Shown here: one piece after another, positions 1-7,414 of the stretch
Numbering within the stretch: position 1 is the stretch's first letter
How the letters are laid out: each line of letters begins with the position of its first letter
Origin: Candidatus Binataceae bacterium
GTDB lineage: Bacteria > Desulfobacterota > Binatia > Binatales > Binataceae
Direction of reading: 5' to 3'
Assembly (NCBI GenBank): GCA_035294265.1
Contig: DATGLK010000026.1
Coordinates: 1 to 45,056, forward strand
DNA: 45,056 nucleotides
Translations under genes and position numbers: made by a program
Notes under the pieces: generated by a model
What the model was told of the DNA's origin: nothing
Database searches by the model: none
Seen by the model: the letters and a program-made list of their open reading frames with translations, nothing else

Positions 1-137
1 TTGCCCCGCGTGTACATCTCCGCCGTCTTCTCCTCAAAACGCCGGATCGTCGCCATCCGCCGATATAATTCCAGCAAATCGTGCTCGCCCAGCTTTGCCA
101 GCGCACGCTCGCTTACCCGCTCTCGTTCTAGTGCCAT
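1..137 (-). CDS. pdhA: Pyruvate dehydrogenase E1 component, alpha subunit (N-terminal fragment)
   Basis: This gene starts with an ATG at 137 and runs off the left edge, so only 45 residues are visible. They read MALERERVSERALAKLGEHD and then LLELYRRMATIRRFEEKTAE, ending MYTRG. The stretch LYRRM-x-IRRFEE is the conserved opening of the thiamine-diphosphate E1-alpha subunit of pyruvate dehydrogenase and related 2-oxoacid dehydrogenases. The subunit decarboxylates pyruvate and passes the acyl group to the E2 lipoyl domain. The catalytic residues lie outside the window. A branched-chain or acetoin dehydrogenase alpha subunit cannot be excluded from so short a piece, but the wording is closest to PdhA. 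Any E1-beta and E2 genes would follow beyond the left edge. Confidence 0.75.
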   Translation of the reverse strand, partial: MALERERVSERALAKLGEHDLLELYRRMATIRRFEEKTAEMYTRG

Positions 138-495
138 GATGCTTCTCTCGTTTGACGTTGGATTCTACTGGCTGGTGAAGACCGTTAAACGATCCGGTCC
201 CCGGCAAGGAGCGTACGGCTAATGGCAAGCTCCAGGCTTACGAAGAAACCTGCGTTGGCAAAGAAGGGGCCGGCGCAGAATCGGAAACGCAAGGCACCGA
301 CCAGCCCTCACCGCCGTCAGGTCAGGGTCCGCCACAAGCTACCACCTGCCTATGCTAAACCCGCATTTAACCAAATAAATTATGGATTTGGCTTAGGCGA
401 CACAATAGGCCGCGCCCCAGGGCGGGGAGCATTCGACGCGCCCCGCCTGAGCGCTCAAAGCCAAAGGCTAAGTCATTAGTTTGCGGGCCGCGGCT
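138..495. other. Intergenic stretch, no gene seen
   Basis: This stretch lies between the start of the E1-alpha gene and the 3' end of the first RraA-like gene, both on the minus strand. An 85-codon plus-strand frame at 222-479 is basic, low in complexity and resembles no protein I know, so I do not call it. A GC-rich inverted repeat (421-427 with 441-447, 13-base loop) could form a weak hairpin after the RraA-like gene, but no T-run follows it. The AT-rich patch around 360-395 may hold the promoter of the E1-alpha gene. No clear -35/-10 pair was found. Confidence 0.4.
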
Positions 496-1152
496 TCAGC
501 TCCGTCGCTTCTGCAGGTCGTGATAGCCGACCTTGGCGCGCGCGCTGCGCAAATCGATGCCCGCCAGCACCATCTCGCGAATCTGGTCCTCGGCGCGATG
601 GATATCCTGGGCCGCCTCGAGGATCTGATCGATACGCGAGGCCGGGATGTTGACCACCCCGTCACCATCGCCGCGCAGGTAATCGCCGGGTTCGACCCGC
701 ACGCCGCCGATAGTTACCGGCACGTTGGTGGATTCCAGCCGGACGCGATCCTTACCGGTACGCATCCAGTTGGCCCGCGAATAAATAGGGTAGTTAAGCT
801 CCAGGCTGCGGTCGACGTCGCGACAGATGCCGTCGATCACGGTGCCGGCGACCCCGCGCCGATGGGCAGTGGAGGTCAGCAAATCGCCCCAAATAGTAGC
901 GTCCAGACGGCCGGTATTGTCGATGACCACCACCTGGCCCGGCCCCAGATCATCGATAAAGTCGCCCACGTTGCCGCGGTCGATTCCCACCGAGGCGTAA
1001 TGCAGGGTGTAGGCGCGGCCGCAGAGGCGAAAGTTACGGGCCAAGGGCATTATCTGGTAGCACTGGCCGTTGAGGCCGTAGCGGTCCAGCGCATCGCTCA
1101 ACTCGCTAGTGCCTAACTGGTTCAAAATCTTAAGGATTTCCGAATCGCTCAC
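496..1152 (-). CDS. RraA/LigK-type aldolase family protein (copy 1)
   Basis: A 218-residue RraA-family protein. The family contains class II 4-hydroxy-4-methyl-2-oxoglutarate / 4-carboxy-4-hydroxy-2-oxoadipate aldolases (LigK, GalC, ProA) and the RNase E inhibitor RraA. The core motif VIDGICRDVDRS keeps the Arg-Asp pair that binds substrate and metal in the aldolases. A second family motif, GDYLRGDGDGVVNIP, is near residue 170. It is the last gene of a leftward run with a paralogue (4-base gap), an extradiol dioxygenase and a LigJ-like hydratase. That context favours the last step of protocatechuate or gallate meta-cleavage: splitting carboxy-hydroxy-oxoadipate into pyruvate and oxaloacetate. 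The specific substrate is inferred. Family membership is secure. Confidence 0.85.
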   Translation of the reverse strand: MSDSEILKILNQLGTSELSDALDRYGLNGQCYQIMPLARNFRLCGRAYTLHYASVGIDRGNVGDFIDDLGPGQVVVIDNTGRLDATIWGDLLTSTAHRRGVAGTVIDGICRDVDRSLELNYPIYSRANWMRTGKDRVRLESTNVPVTIGGVRVEPGDYLRGDGDGVVNIPASRIDQILEAAQDIHRAEDQIREMVLAGIDLRSARAKVGYHDLQKRRS

Positions 1153-1156
1153 GATA

Positions 1157-1813
1157 TCACCTCTGCAACAAATTCTCGTAATTGGCGCCCATCACGTCCG
1201 CCATCGGCTTGCCCGCGCGCACCCCTTCAGCCATCGCACGCTCGCGCGCGGCGATCTCTTCGGCGGCGGCCAGTACGCGCTCAGCTTGCTGAGCGGCCAC
1301 GAACACCACGCCGCTGCCGTCGGCGAGAACAAGGTCGCCGGGCGAAACCTCGACGTTACCGACTTGCACCTTTTCGTTCCAGCCGTATTCCAACACCCGT
1401 CCGCGCGCGGTCAGCGGCACGGCGGCGCGAGCAAAGACCGGCAGGTCTAGCTCGCGGCTTTCGTCGATATCGCGGGCGGCACCGTCGACGATCACCCCGG
1501 CCACCCCCTTCTTGACGGCCCCCAAGGACAATAATCCGCCCCAGCCAGCGGCATCCAGCCGTCCCTTGTGGGCCATCACGATAACGTCGCCCGGGCGCGC
1601 CGCGTCAACCGCGGCGGTGCCCAGATGGCGCAGTGATTTACGGCCGTCGGCCGGCCCCAGCTCGGTGGTCAGCACACGCCCGGCCACGCGGCGCAGGACT
1701 GTCAGCGGACGCAGTCCCAGCACTACCCCGGTCAGTTGCAGCCGGTCCAGGGCGTCGGATACCGCGCAGGTATCGAGGCTGGAGAGGCGCCGAACCAAGT
1801 TGTCATCACTCAT
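1157..1813 (-). CDS. RraA/LigK-type aldolase family protein (copy 2)
   Basis: A second 218-residue RraA-family protein, directly upstream of copy 1 with only 4 bases between stop and start, so the two are surely co-transcribed. It has the same layout: LDTCAVSDALDRL near the N-terminus, VIDGAARDIDES with the Arg-Asp pair in the middle, and GDLVLADGSGVVFV towards the C-terminus. Equal length and clear divergence suggest an old duplication. The pair may form a hetero-oligomer (family members are trimers or hexamers), or one copy may have a different substrate. A purely regulatory RraA role is less likely because of the ring-cleavage neighbours. The start is the ATG at 1813, which gives the usual N-terminus. 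Confidence 0.85.
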   Translation of the reverse strand: MSDDNLVRRLSSLDTCAVSDALDRLQLTGVVLGLRPLTVLRRVAGRVLTTELGPADGRKSLRHLGTAAVDAARPGDVIVMAHKGRLDAAGWGGLLSLGAVKKGVAGVIVDGAARDIDESRELDLPVFARAAVPLTARGRVLEYGWNEKVQVGNVEVSPGDLVLADGSGVVFVAAQQAERVLAAAEEIAARERAMAEGVRAGKPMADVMGANYENLLQR

Positions 1814-1965
1814 TTGCTTAAACCTGCCGGCCCGCTGACGCGGGCTTCTCTATGGAGTTTTGGGAAGAGCTTAATTGGCGCAGCGGCGGGAGGCGACCAG
1901 GCCGCGCCGGCGCGCGGCCCCATCGCGTCAGATGGCCTGGGCGTGGCAGACCGCCCGCCGGGGTG

Positions 1966-2964
1966 TCAGGTCCAGCGACCGAAGGCCAATCCGATCCCGG
2001 TCCCAGCCGCGGTTCGATAGACCGGGATGTATTCGCTCCACCGCATCTTGAGGCCCGAACCCTGCAGCGCACCGCCCATCACGATCCAATTTCGAATCTC
2101 GGAATTGCCCGAATTGAGCAGGCGCGGCGGCAGCGCCCGCAAAGCCTGCTCGTCGCCGTCGCGCAAGGCCTCCAGGACGAGGTTGTCCAGCCGCTCGTCG
2201 GTCACGAAATGGCTGAGTCCGCCCGAGGCCAGCACCATCACGCGCAGCTCCAGCGGGCACTGCTCGATGGCGCGGCGCAGGGCCTTGCCGATATCCACGC
2301 ATCGCGACGGGGTGGGCTGGTTGGGAGGGTAGTAGGTGTTGAGCAGGACCGGGATGATGGGGATCTGCCGATGAGGCATCAGGCGCGCGGCCGGGAAGGT
2401 AAAGGCGTGGCCGAAACCGCCGCGCCGGGCCCCCTGCGGCACACCGTTGCTGATCGCCAAATCGATACCCTGCTCCAGCATGCTTGCAATCAGGGCCCGC
2501 GCCAACTGCGGCGCGGCCGGATACTCGCGATGGCCGTCCATGCCGTAGCCGACCGCGGTCTCGCGCAGCCACAGCGGCGCGCTATCGGGCAAACGATGCT
2601 CGGCTGTCACCTTGTCGCCATAAAAGATCGATACCGAGGGCAGGTTGGCGAACCCGAACAACTCTTCCTGATCGTCGCCCACCACCACTACCACGTCCGG
2701 ATCGATCTCCGCGAGGTCGGCGGCCAGATGATCCAAAGCGTGCTGGGCACGCTGATAGTAGTCGTCGAACACGGCCAAATTGACATTGGCCGCCCACGGC
2801 TCACCATGGCGCTGGCGCAATTGTTCGTAGCTGAGCATCGTACCGTCGGTGTCGTAGAGATCCTTGGAGCGCATCTCGTCGGCAATTCGATCCATCCAAA
2901 TCGGCGGTTTAATCACCAGAATAGGAGAATGCGAGGTGCCGATGCCCGCGACAATTTCAGCCAT
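1966..2964 (-). CDS. LigB-family class III extradiol dioxygenase
   Basis: A 332-residue protein of the LigB superfamily. These are non-haem Fe(II) enzymes that open catechol-type rings next to the two hydroxyls, such as protocatechuate 4,5-dioxygenase and gallate dioxygenase. Near the N-terminus is GIGTSHSP, with the iron-ligand His at residue 12. It is followed by VVVVVGDDQEELF (residues 91-103), a GFGHAF box with the likely catalytic His at 186, and SGGLSHF (248-253). Length is near LigB (about 300), with a C-terminal tail ending GTGIGLAFGRW. No separate small LigA subunit lies nearby, so it may act alone, as some gallate-type enzymes do. It follows a LigJ-like hydratase and precedes two LigK-like aldolases, all on the minus strand. 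The ring substrate is inferred. Confidence 0.8.
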   Translation of the reverse strand: MAEIVAGIGTSHSPILVIKPPIWMDRIADEMRSKDLYDTDGTMLSYEQLRQRHGEPWAANVNLAVFDDYYQRAQHALDHLAADLAEIDPDVVVVVGDDQEELFGFANLPSVSIFYGDKVTAEHRLPDSAPLWLRETAVGYGMDGHREYPAAPQLARALIASMLEQGIDLAISNGVPQGARRGGFGHAFTFPAARLMPHRQIPIIPVLLNTYYPPNQPTPSRCVDIGKALRRAIEQCPLELRVMVLASGGLSHFVTDERLDNLVLEALRDGDEQALRALPPRLLNSGNSEIRNWIVMGGALQGSGLKMRWSEYIPVYRTAAGTGIGLAFGRWT

Positions 2965-3200
2965 GATCCAGCCCTCCGCCGCTTACGTTCCTGTTGGTGT
3001 CACCGATCGGCGATGCTTACAAATAATCGCCGGTCGAGGAAAAGTCTCCGCGGCCTTGCTCCTTGCTCTCATCGCCTCCCTCTGCGCCAAGGAAGATCAC
3101 CCGAGCAAGCAAGCCAGTTTTACAAGCAGGGTGCCCGCTCTCAAAGCACAATCGACTTGGCCGGCTTTGATTTCTAGGCACCCTGCCCGAGAGCGCTGGC

Positions 3201-4199
3201 TTACACGTCGAGCTTGAACAGCTTGCGCGCGTTGTCCTCCAGAATCATTTTCTTTTCGGCCGCGCTGAGGAAATCCATCTCCTCGATCCACGGCTTCATC
3301 ATCTCGTCATAGGCTTTGCCGGTCTTGGGATTGACCGCGCTGCCGCTGCCGGGCTTCTCGGTCCCGAACAGGCTGCGGTCGGCGCCCACCACCTTGAACA
3401 GGCACTCCATCCCTTCCTTGGACCACACCGCGGTGTCGTACCAGAACTTGCGCATCCCTTCGTCGAAATCGCCCAGACCCTGCGAGGCGCCACCCTCGCC
3501 GTAGGCGAAGGAGCGCCAGCGTCCCACCTGCAGCGGGACCGCGCCGCCGGCGTGGCTTACCAGCACTTTGAGCTTGGGAAAGTTATTGAAGACCTTGAAC
3601 TTCCACATTGAAATGACGGCCAGCGTCTCTTCGGCCAGGAAGTGTTCGGCGTAATACTCACGCCCGTTGTTGCAGCCCGCGGAATGGATATGGATCGGCA
3701 CATCGAGCTGGCAGGCCTTTTCGTACAGCGGATACCAGTACTCCTGACCCATGTTGGGAGTCTTGTTATCGCCCTCGCCCGGATCGGGGTTGACCAGTAC
3801 GCCCACAAATTTCAGGTCCTTGATGCAGCGGTCGAATTCCTCCAACGCCACCGTGACCGGCTCGCCGCTTATCTGAGGCAAGCCACCTACGCCGCGAAAG
3901 CGCTTGGGATAGAGCTTGACGGTGGCGGCGATCTCGTTGTTGAAAGCCTCGATCCACCAGGGCACGCTGACCGCAGGTTTGTGCGAATGCATCATCGCGT
4001 AGGGGCGCGGCGAGATGAGCTGCATGTCGAAGCCAACCTTGTCCATCAGGCCCACGTTGTTGTCCGCGGCTGCCTTGCGCGCTTCCTCGGTGATCCGCGG
4101 GCGGCCCTTGCCGTGGGCGCCAGCGGCCGAAGCCAAGCCGGTCCAGTAGGCTTGCAGGCCCAAGGTCACCACTAAATGAGCGTGTGCGTCGATTACCAT
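3201..4199 (-). CDS. Amidohydrolase-family protein, LigJ-like 4-oxalomesaconate hydratase
   Basis: A 332-residue amidohydrolase (the amidohydrolase 2 / ACMSD superfamily, TIM barrel, one Zn). It opens with VIDAHAHL, the HxH metal motif at His6 and His8, with further ligand candidates at PIHIHSAG (His170/His172) and LVSHAGG (His216). Late in the barrel, LFGTEKPG has Glu281 where ACMSD-type decarboxylases have Asp. A Glu here is typical of 4-oxalomesaconate hydratase LigJ, so hydration after protocatechuate/gallate ring cleavage is a good guess. It leads the cluster. The start ATG at 4199 has AAAGGAAA just upstream, and a possible promoter lies at 4357-4385. A 236-base gap to the dioxygenase holds no evident gene. 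A decarboxylase of another route remains possible. Confidence 0.75.
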   Translation of the reverse strand: MVIDAHAHLVVTLGLQAYWTGLASAAGAHGKGRPRITEEARKAAADNNVGLMDKVGFDMQLISPRPYAMMHSHKPAVSVPWWIEAFNNEIAATVKLYPKRFRGVGGLPQISGEPVTVALEEFDRCIKDLKFVGVLVNPDPGEGDNKTPNMGQEYWYPLYEKACQLDVPIHIHSAGCNNGREYYAEHFLAEETLAVISMWKFKVFNNFPKLKVLVSHAGGAVPLQVGRWRSFAYGEGGASQGLGDFDEGMRKFWYDTAVWSKEGMECLFKVVGADRSLFGTEKPGSGSAVNPKTGKAYDEMMKPWIEEMDFLSAAEKKMILEDNARKLFKLDV

Positions 4200-4641
4200 A
4201 TGATTTCCTTTCTGTGTTCCCTCTCTGGCACGCCCCGCAACCCGCGCGAGGACGCGCGCCAGACGTTATCCCACGTCCGCTGATCCGTCTTCAGATGACC
4301 CGGCCGCGGCCATTTATGCCCCCACAAGACCGCTGCGACTTGCTATCTTCAGATTTCATATGAGCCTAGCCAAAGCGTAAGTCAACGCTGGCTGGGTATC
4401 CAAAGGGCATCCACAAAAGGGCAGGGAAGCAAACAGGGTCAGGCAACTTCTGGCAAAGCAACCAAGCTCTAAAAGCGGGCAGCATTGGACACGCTGAAAT
4501 TGGTCCGACGGCTGGAAGCGGCCCGACGGCTGCGGGCGGAGCTTGGGTCCGGCCGAGCTCAAGCCTCGAGCCGCGGACGCCGGCCAGCAAGCCCAGGTGC
4601 GCTTTGGGCGCCGACACGGGTAGGTTAAACTCCCTCCGACG
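4200..4641. other. Divergent intergenic region
   Basis: About 440 bases between the leftward hydratase and the rightward ArnT-like gene. It should hold the promoters for the catabolic cluster and for the hopanoid locus. A plausible minus-strand promoter is listed separately at 4357-4385. I see no convincing promoter for the plus-strand gene, no RNA gene and no small reading frame with recognisable sequence. The minus-strand frames in 4356-4936 are low-complexity and overlap the start of the glycosyltransferase, so I treat them as chance. Confidence 0.4.
4357..4385 (-). promoter_or_regulatory. Possible sigma-70-type promoter for the LigJ/LigB/RraA cluster
   Basis: Read on the minus strand, TTGACT (4385-4380, one mismatch to TTGACA) is followed after exactly 17 bases by CATATG (4362-4357). 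The -35 box is good and the -10 box is poor. It points towards the LigJ-like gene and would leave a leader of about 150 bases. The rating rests on the spacing and the -35 box only. Confidence 0.35.
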
Positions 4642-6351
4642 ATGGCTGCTCACACCAGTACAGCGGCTCCCAGCCGCGATCGGGAGACGACGGTCCCGCC
4701 ACGCTGGCTTTTGCTTCCAGAGCTGGGGTTGACCCTCCTGGCTCTGACCCTGTTCTTCTTTCATCTAGGAAGCTACGGCTTGTGGGAGGCGGACGAACCA
4801 CGCTACGCCGAAATTGCCCGCGAAATGGCCGCCGGCGGCAGTTATCTGGTGCCCCATCTGAACTACGTCCCCTACGTCGAAAAGCCACCCTTACTCTACT
4901 GGTTGACCGCGCTGGCTTTCCATCTGCTCGGGGCAACCCAATTCGCTGCCCGCCTGGTTCCCGCCATGGCAGCGATGCTGGGGCTGCTTGTCACCTGCTT
5001 TTTTACCCAACGAGTCTTCGATCGGCGCCGCGCGCTGCTGACCGGCGCGATCCTATGCACGGCACCGCTATACGTCGGTCTGGCTCAACTGCTGACCACC
5101 GACATGCTGCTTAGCCTCTTGCTGGCGGTTGCCTTCTGGTCGTTTTTTCTACAATGGCGCGAGGGCGGGCGATGGTGGCTGATTTTTTACCCCGCGGTAA
5201 GCCTCGCCGTCCTCACCAAGGGCCCCATCGGAGCGGTACTGCCAGGTGCCAGCGGCCTGCTTTTCCTACTGATTTACGATCGGCCGTTAGGCCCGGCCTT
5301 GCGCAAATTCCATCTCGTGGCTGGCAGCCTGATAACCGTGGCACTGGCCGCGCCCTGGTTCGTCCTGATAGCGCTGCGCTTGCCCGGATTCGTCGATTTC
5401 TACTTTGTCGGCGAGCACCTACGCCGCTTCTTCGTCGCAACTTACAGCCATGGCGAGCCGTTCTATTTTTATCTCCCAGTAATCTTGTTGGGCCTGATGC
5501 CTTGGACCGGCTGCCTTCCGCTTCTCCTGAGCGATGGCACCGCAGGCCCGGCGCGCGGCTACTGCCTGAGCGTGAGCGCGGTCATCCTGGGCCTGTTTTC
5601 GCTCGCCAATGCCAAGCTGATGCCCTATGTCCTGCCCGCGATTGCTCCGCTGGCGGTGCTGTTGGCCGACGCCATCGTCGGCGCGGCCGAGCGCTCGGTC
5701 AGGCAAGCCTCAGATCGACCTCCTTTTCCGTTTCTGCTCACTGGCATAATTGTAGCGGCCGGTGGCGCCGGCGTGACGGTCTTCAGTTTTCTTACGCCAT
5801 ACACCGGCAATCCCTATCTGCCAGCGTTGAGTAATCTGCTGCGGCTAATTGGCGTGACGCTGAGCTTGGGCGGGGCGCTGGGCGCGATCGCCTTTATCCG
5901 CCGGCGCGTTGCGGCGGGTTTTGCGCTGCTTACTCTGACCACCAGCGCGGCCGTGATTGGAGCGGGGTATTGCCGGATAGCGCTTGAGCCGATGCGGCCC
6001 TTCTCCGCTCTGTCGCGCCAAATCGCTGCCCGGGCGCCTGGCGCCACTCTGATTTGTTACCATCGTTATATTCAAAGTCTGCCCTTCTATACCCATCAAA
6101 GGGTCATTTTAGTCGGTCCAGCGTTGAGCGAATTGCGTTTTGGCGCCGAACACAGCCCCGACCGCGGCCGTTATTTTCTGCGCAACGACGATCAACTGCT
6201 CGACTTGTGGCGGCGTGCGCGCGATCCTGTGCTCGTGATCGACAGCGATGAGTTGAGCCGTCTCGGAGACCGCCTGGGCCGGCTGCGTCTGCTGGCCGCC
6301 GAGAGCGACAAGCGAGCCGTGGGCAAAGCCAAGCTTGGGGAGTCTCCGTAA
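4642..6351 (+). CDS. ArnT/PMT-like integral membrane glycosyltransferase
   Basis: A 569-residue membrane protein of the GT-C fold, ArnT/PMT_2 family. These enzymes move a sugar from a polyprenyl-phosphate donor onto a lipid or protein on the periplasmic side of the inner membrane. The first transmembrane helix (about 25-45) is followed by WEADEPRYAEIAREM (48-62), with the family's catalytic Asp51-Glu52. Next comes YVEKPPLLYW, the signature shared with ArnT, and then about ten more hydrophobic segments. The last 100 residues form a soluble tail. Its stop overlaps the ATG of the HpnL-like gene (TAATG), so translation is probably coupled. Lying at the head of a hopanoid-tailoring run, it may glycosylate a hopanoid or lipid A. 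The acceptor is inferred. Confidence 0.75.
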   Translation: MAAHTSTAAPSRDRETTVPPRWLLLPELGLTLLALTLFFFHLGSYGLWEADEPRYAEIAREMAAGGSYLVPHLNYVPYVEKPPLLYWLTALAFHLLGATQFAARLVPAMAAMLGLLVTCFFTQRVFDRRRALLTGAILCTAPLYVGLAQLLTTDMLLSLLLAVAFWSFFLQWREGGRWWLIFYPAVSLAVLTKGPIGAVLPGASGLLFLLIYDRPLGPALRKFHLVAGSLITVALAAPWFVLIALRLPGFVDFYFVGEHLRRFFVATYSHGEPFYFYLPVILLGLMPWTGCLPLLLSDGTAGPARGYCLSVSAVILGLFSLANAKLMPYVLPAIAPLAVLLADAIVGAAERSVRQASDRPPFPFLLTGIIVAAGGAGVTVFSFLTPYTGNPYLPALSNLLRLIGVTLSLGGALGAIAFIRRRVAAGFALLTLTTSAAVIGAGYCRIALEPMRPFSALSRQIAARAPGATLICYHRYIQSLPFYTHQRVILVGPALSELRFGAEHSPDRGRYFLRNDDQLLDLWRRARDPVLVIDSDELSRLGDRLGRLRLLAAESDKRAVGKAKLGESP

Positions 6352-7352
6352 TGAGGTCGCCGACGGCCGTTCGATCCACGATCGAGTCCCCGACCACGCC
6401 CACCCCAGGCCGGCTGCGCGGAATCGGTAGCTACGCCATCCGGGCGCTGCTTGGAATCGCAATCTTGAGTTTTGTGCTGAGCCGGCTCAACCGCCATCTG
6501 CTCTGGCAGCTGATCAGCCGGGAGAAGCCCAGCTATTTCCTGGCGGCGGGTCTGATTTATCTGCTCGGGCAGATGGTGGCCGCGGCACGCTGGCAGCTAC
6601 TGGCCTCGCTGGTCGGCATTTTGGCGAGGTACTCCGATTGCTTGCTTTATTTCTTTATTGGAGCGTTTACCAATCTTTTTATTCCTGGACTCGTCGGCGG
6701 CGATGCTACTCGTGCGATCTACCTGGGCCGGCGCTATCATGCCTTGGGCCGAGCGATAGCCAGTGTACTGGCCGACCGGCTGATCGGCCTGCTTGCCTTG
6801 GTCTGGGTGGCGACCGTGGCGGTGGCGACGTTGGGTCGCGGCGTGCTGCCAACAGCGGTCACCACCCCGGTGTTGATTGTTGGTACGGCCTCTGTCGTGA
6901 GCTACTTGTTGCTCCCCGCAATCCATGCCATCACGCGCTATTTGCCTGCCCGCGTCCGCGCCACCAGCGCGATTCTGGAACCCTACTTGCGCGGACGGTT
7001 GGCGATGGTGCCAGCGATTGCGCTGGCCTCGGTCCTTCATCTGCTTCAGGTAATCGCCCAATACGTGCTGGCGCTGGGCTTGGGCTTGACCCTACCCTTT
7101 CGCTTGTTCCTGCTCTGCGTGCCGCTGACCAACGTGCTAGCCTCGATGCCGATAACAATCGGCGGTTTAGGCGTTCGCGAGGGACTTTACGTAGTGCTTT
7201 TCGGTATTTTGGGAGCGGGCAAGGCCGACGCCGCCGCCAACGGCTTGCTGTGGTTCGCCGTGGTCACCGTGGTGGGAATCTGCGAGTCGCTGGCCTTCGT
7301 GCTGGCACCGACCCCGCTCCAACAGGAAAGCTCTAAATTGGCTTCCTTGTAA
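6351..7352 (+). CDS. HpnL-like / LPG-synthase-type transmembrane protein
   Basis: A 333-residue polytopic membrane protein of the UPF0104 / lysylphosphatidylglycerol synthase TM-region family, which includes the hopanoid-associated protein HpnL. About eight hydrophobic helices are visible. Typical family pieces are GGDATRAIYLGRRYH (near residue 117), where polar and basic residues follow a membrane segment, and PITIGGLGVREGLYV (near 265). The soluble C-terminal lysyl-transfer domain of MprF is absent, so it is not a full LPG synthase. In other bacteria HpnL lies with hopanoid genes and is thought to help hopanoid transport or membrane placement. The exact role is not proven. It overlaps the upstream gene by one base and is followed after 62 bases by hpnJ. 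Confidence 0.7.
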   Translation: MRSPTAVRSTIESPTTPTPGRLRGIGSYAIRALLGIAILSFVLSRLNRHLLWQLISREKPSYFLAAGLIYLLGQMVAAARWQLLASLVGILARYSDCLLYFFIGAFTNLFIPGLVGGDATRAIYLGRRYHALGRAIASVLADRLIGLLALVWVATVAVATLGRGVLPTAVTTPVLIVGTASVVSYLLLPAIHAITRYLPARVRATSAILEPYLRGRLAMVPAIALASVLHLLQVIAQYVLALGLGLTLPFRLFLLCVPLTNVLASMPITIGGLGVREGLYVVLFGILGAGKADAAANGLLWFAVVTVVGICESLAFVLAPTPLQQESSKLASL

Positions 7353-7375
7353 CCGCTTTTTTTGCGCGTTATAGT
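7347..7375 (+). promoter_or_regulatory. Candidate promoter for hpnJ-hpnI
   Basis: TTGTAA (7347-7352) and TATAGT (7370-7375) are separated by exactly 17 bases. The -10 box has one mismatch to TATAAT and the -35 box has two to TTGACA. The site begins within the last codons of the HpnL-like gene and would start RNA near 7382, about 30 bases before the hpnJ ATG. It would give hpnJ and hpnI a source of RNA apart from the upstream glycosyltransferase pair. Confidence 0.45.
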
Positions 7376-7414
7376 TACTAACCAATCGGACAGGAGCCTG
7401 AGAGGCGCATACCC

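Noticed and set aside
222-479. An 85-codon frame left of the RraA-like gene
   Set aside because: Basic low-complexity sequence, no ribosome site and no similarity to known proteins.
1852-3177. A 441-codon plus-strand frame opposite the LigB-type dioxygenase
   Set aside because: It is the antisense of a clear enzyme gene and has no recognisable domain.
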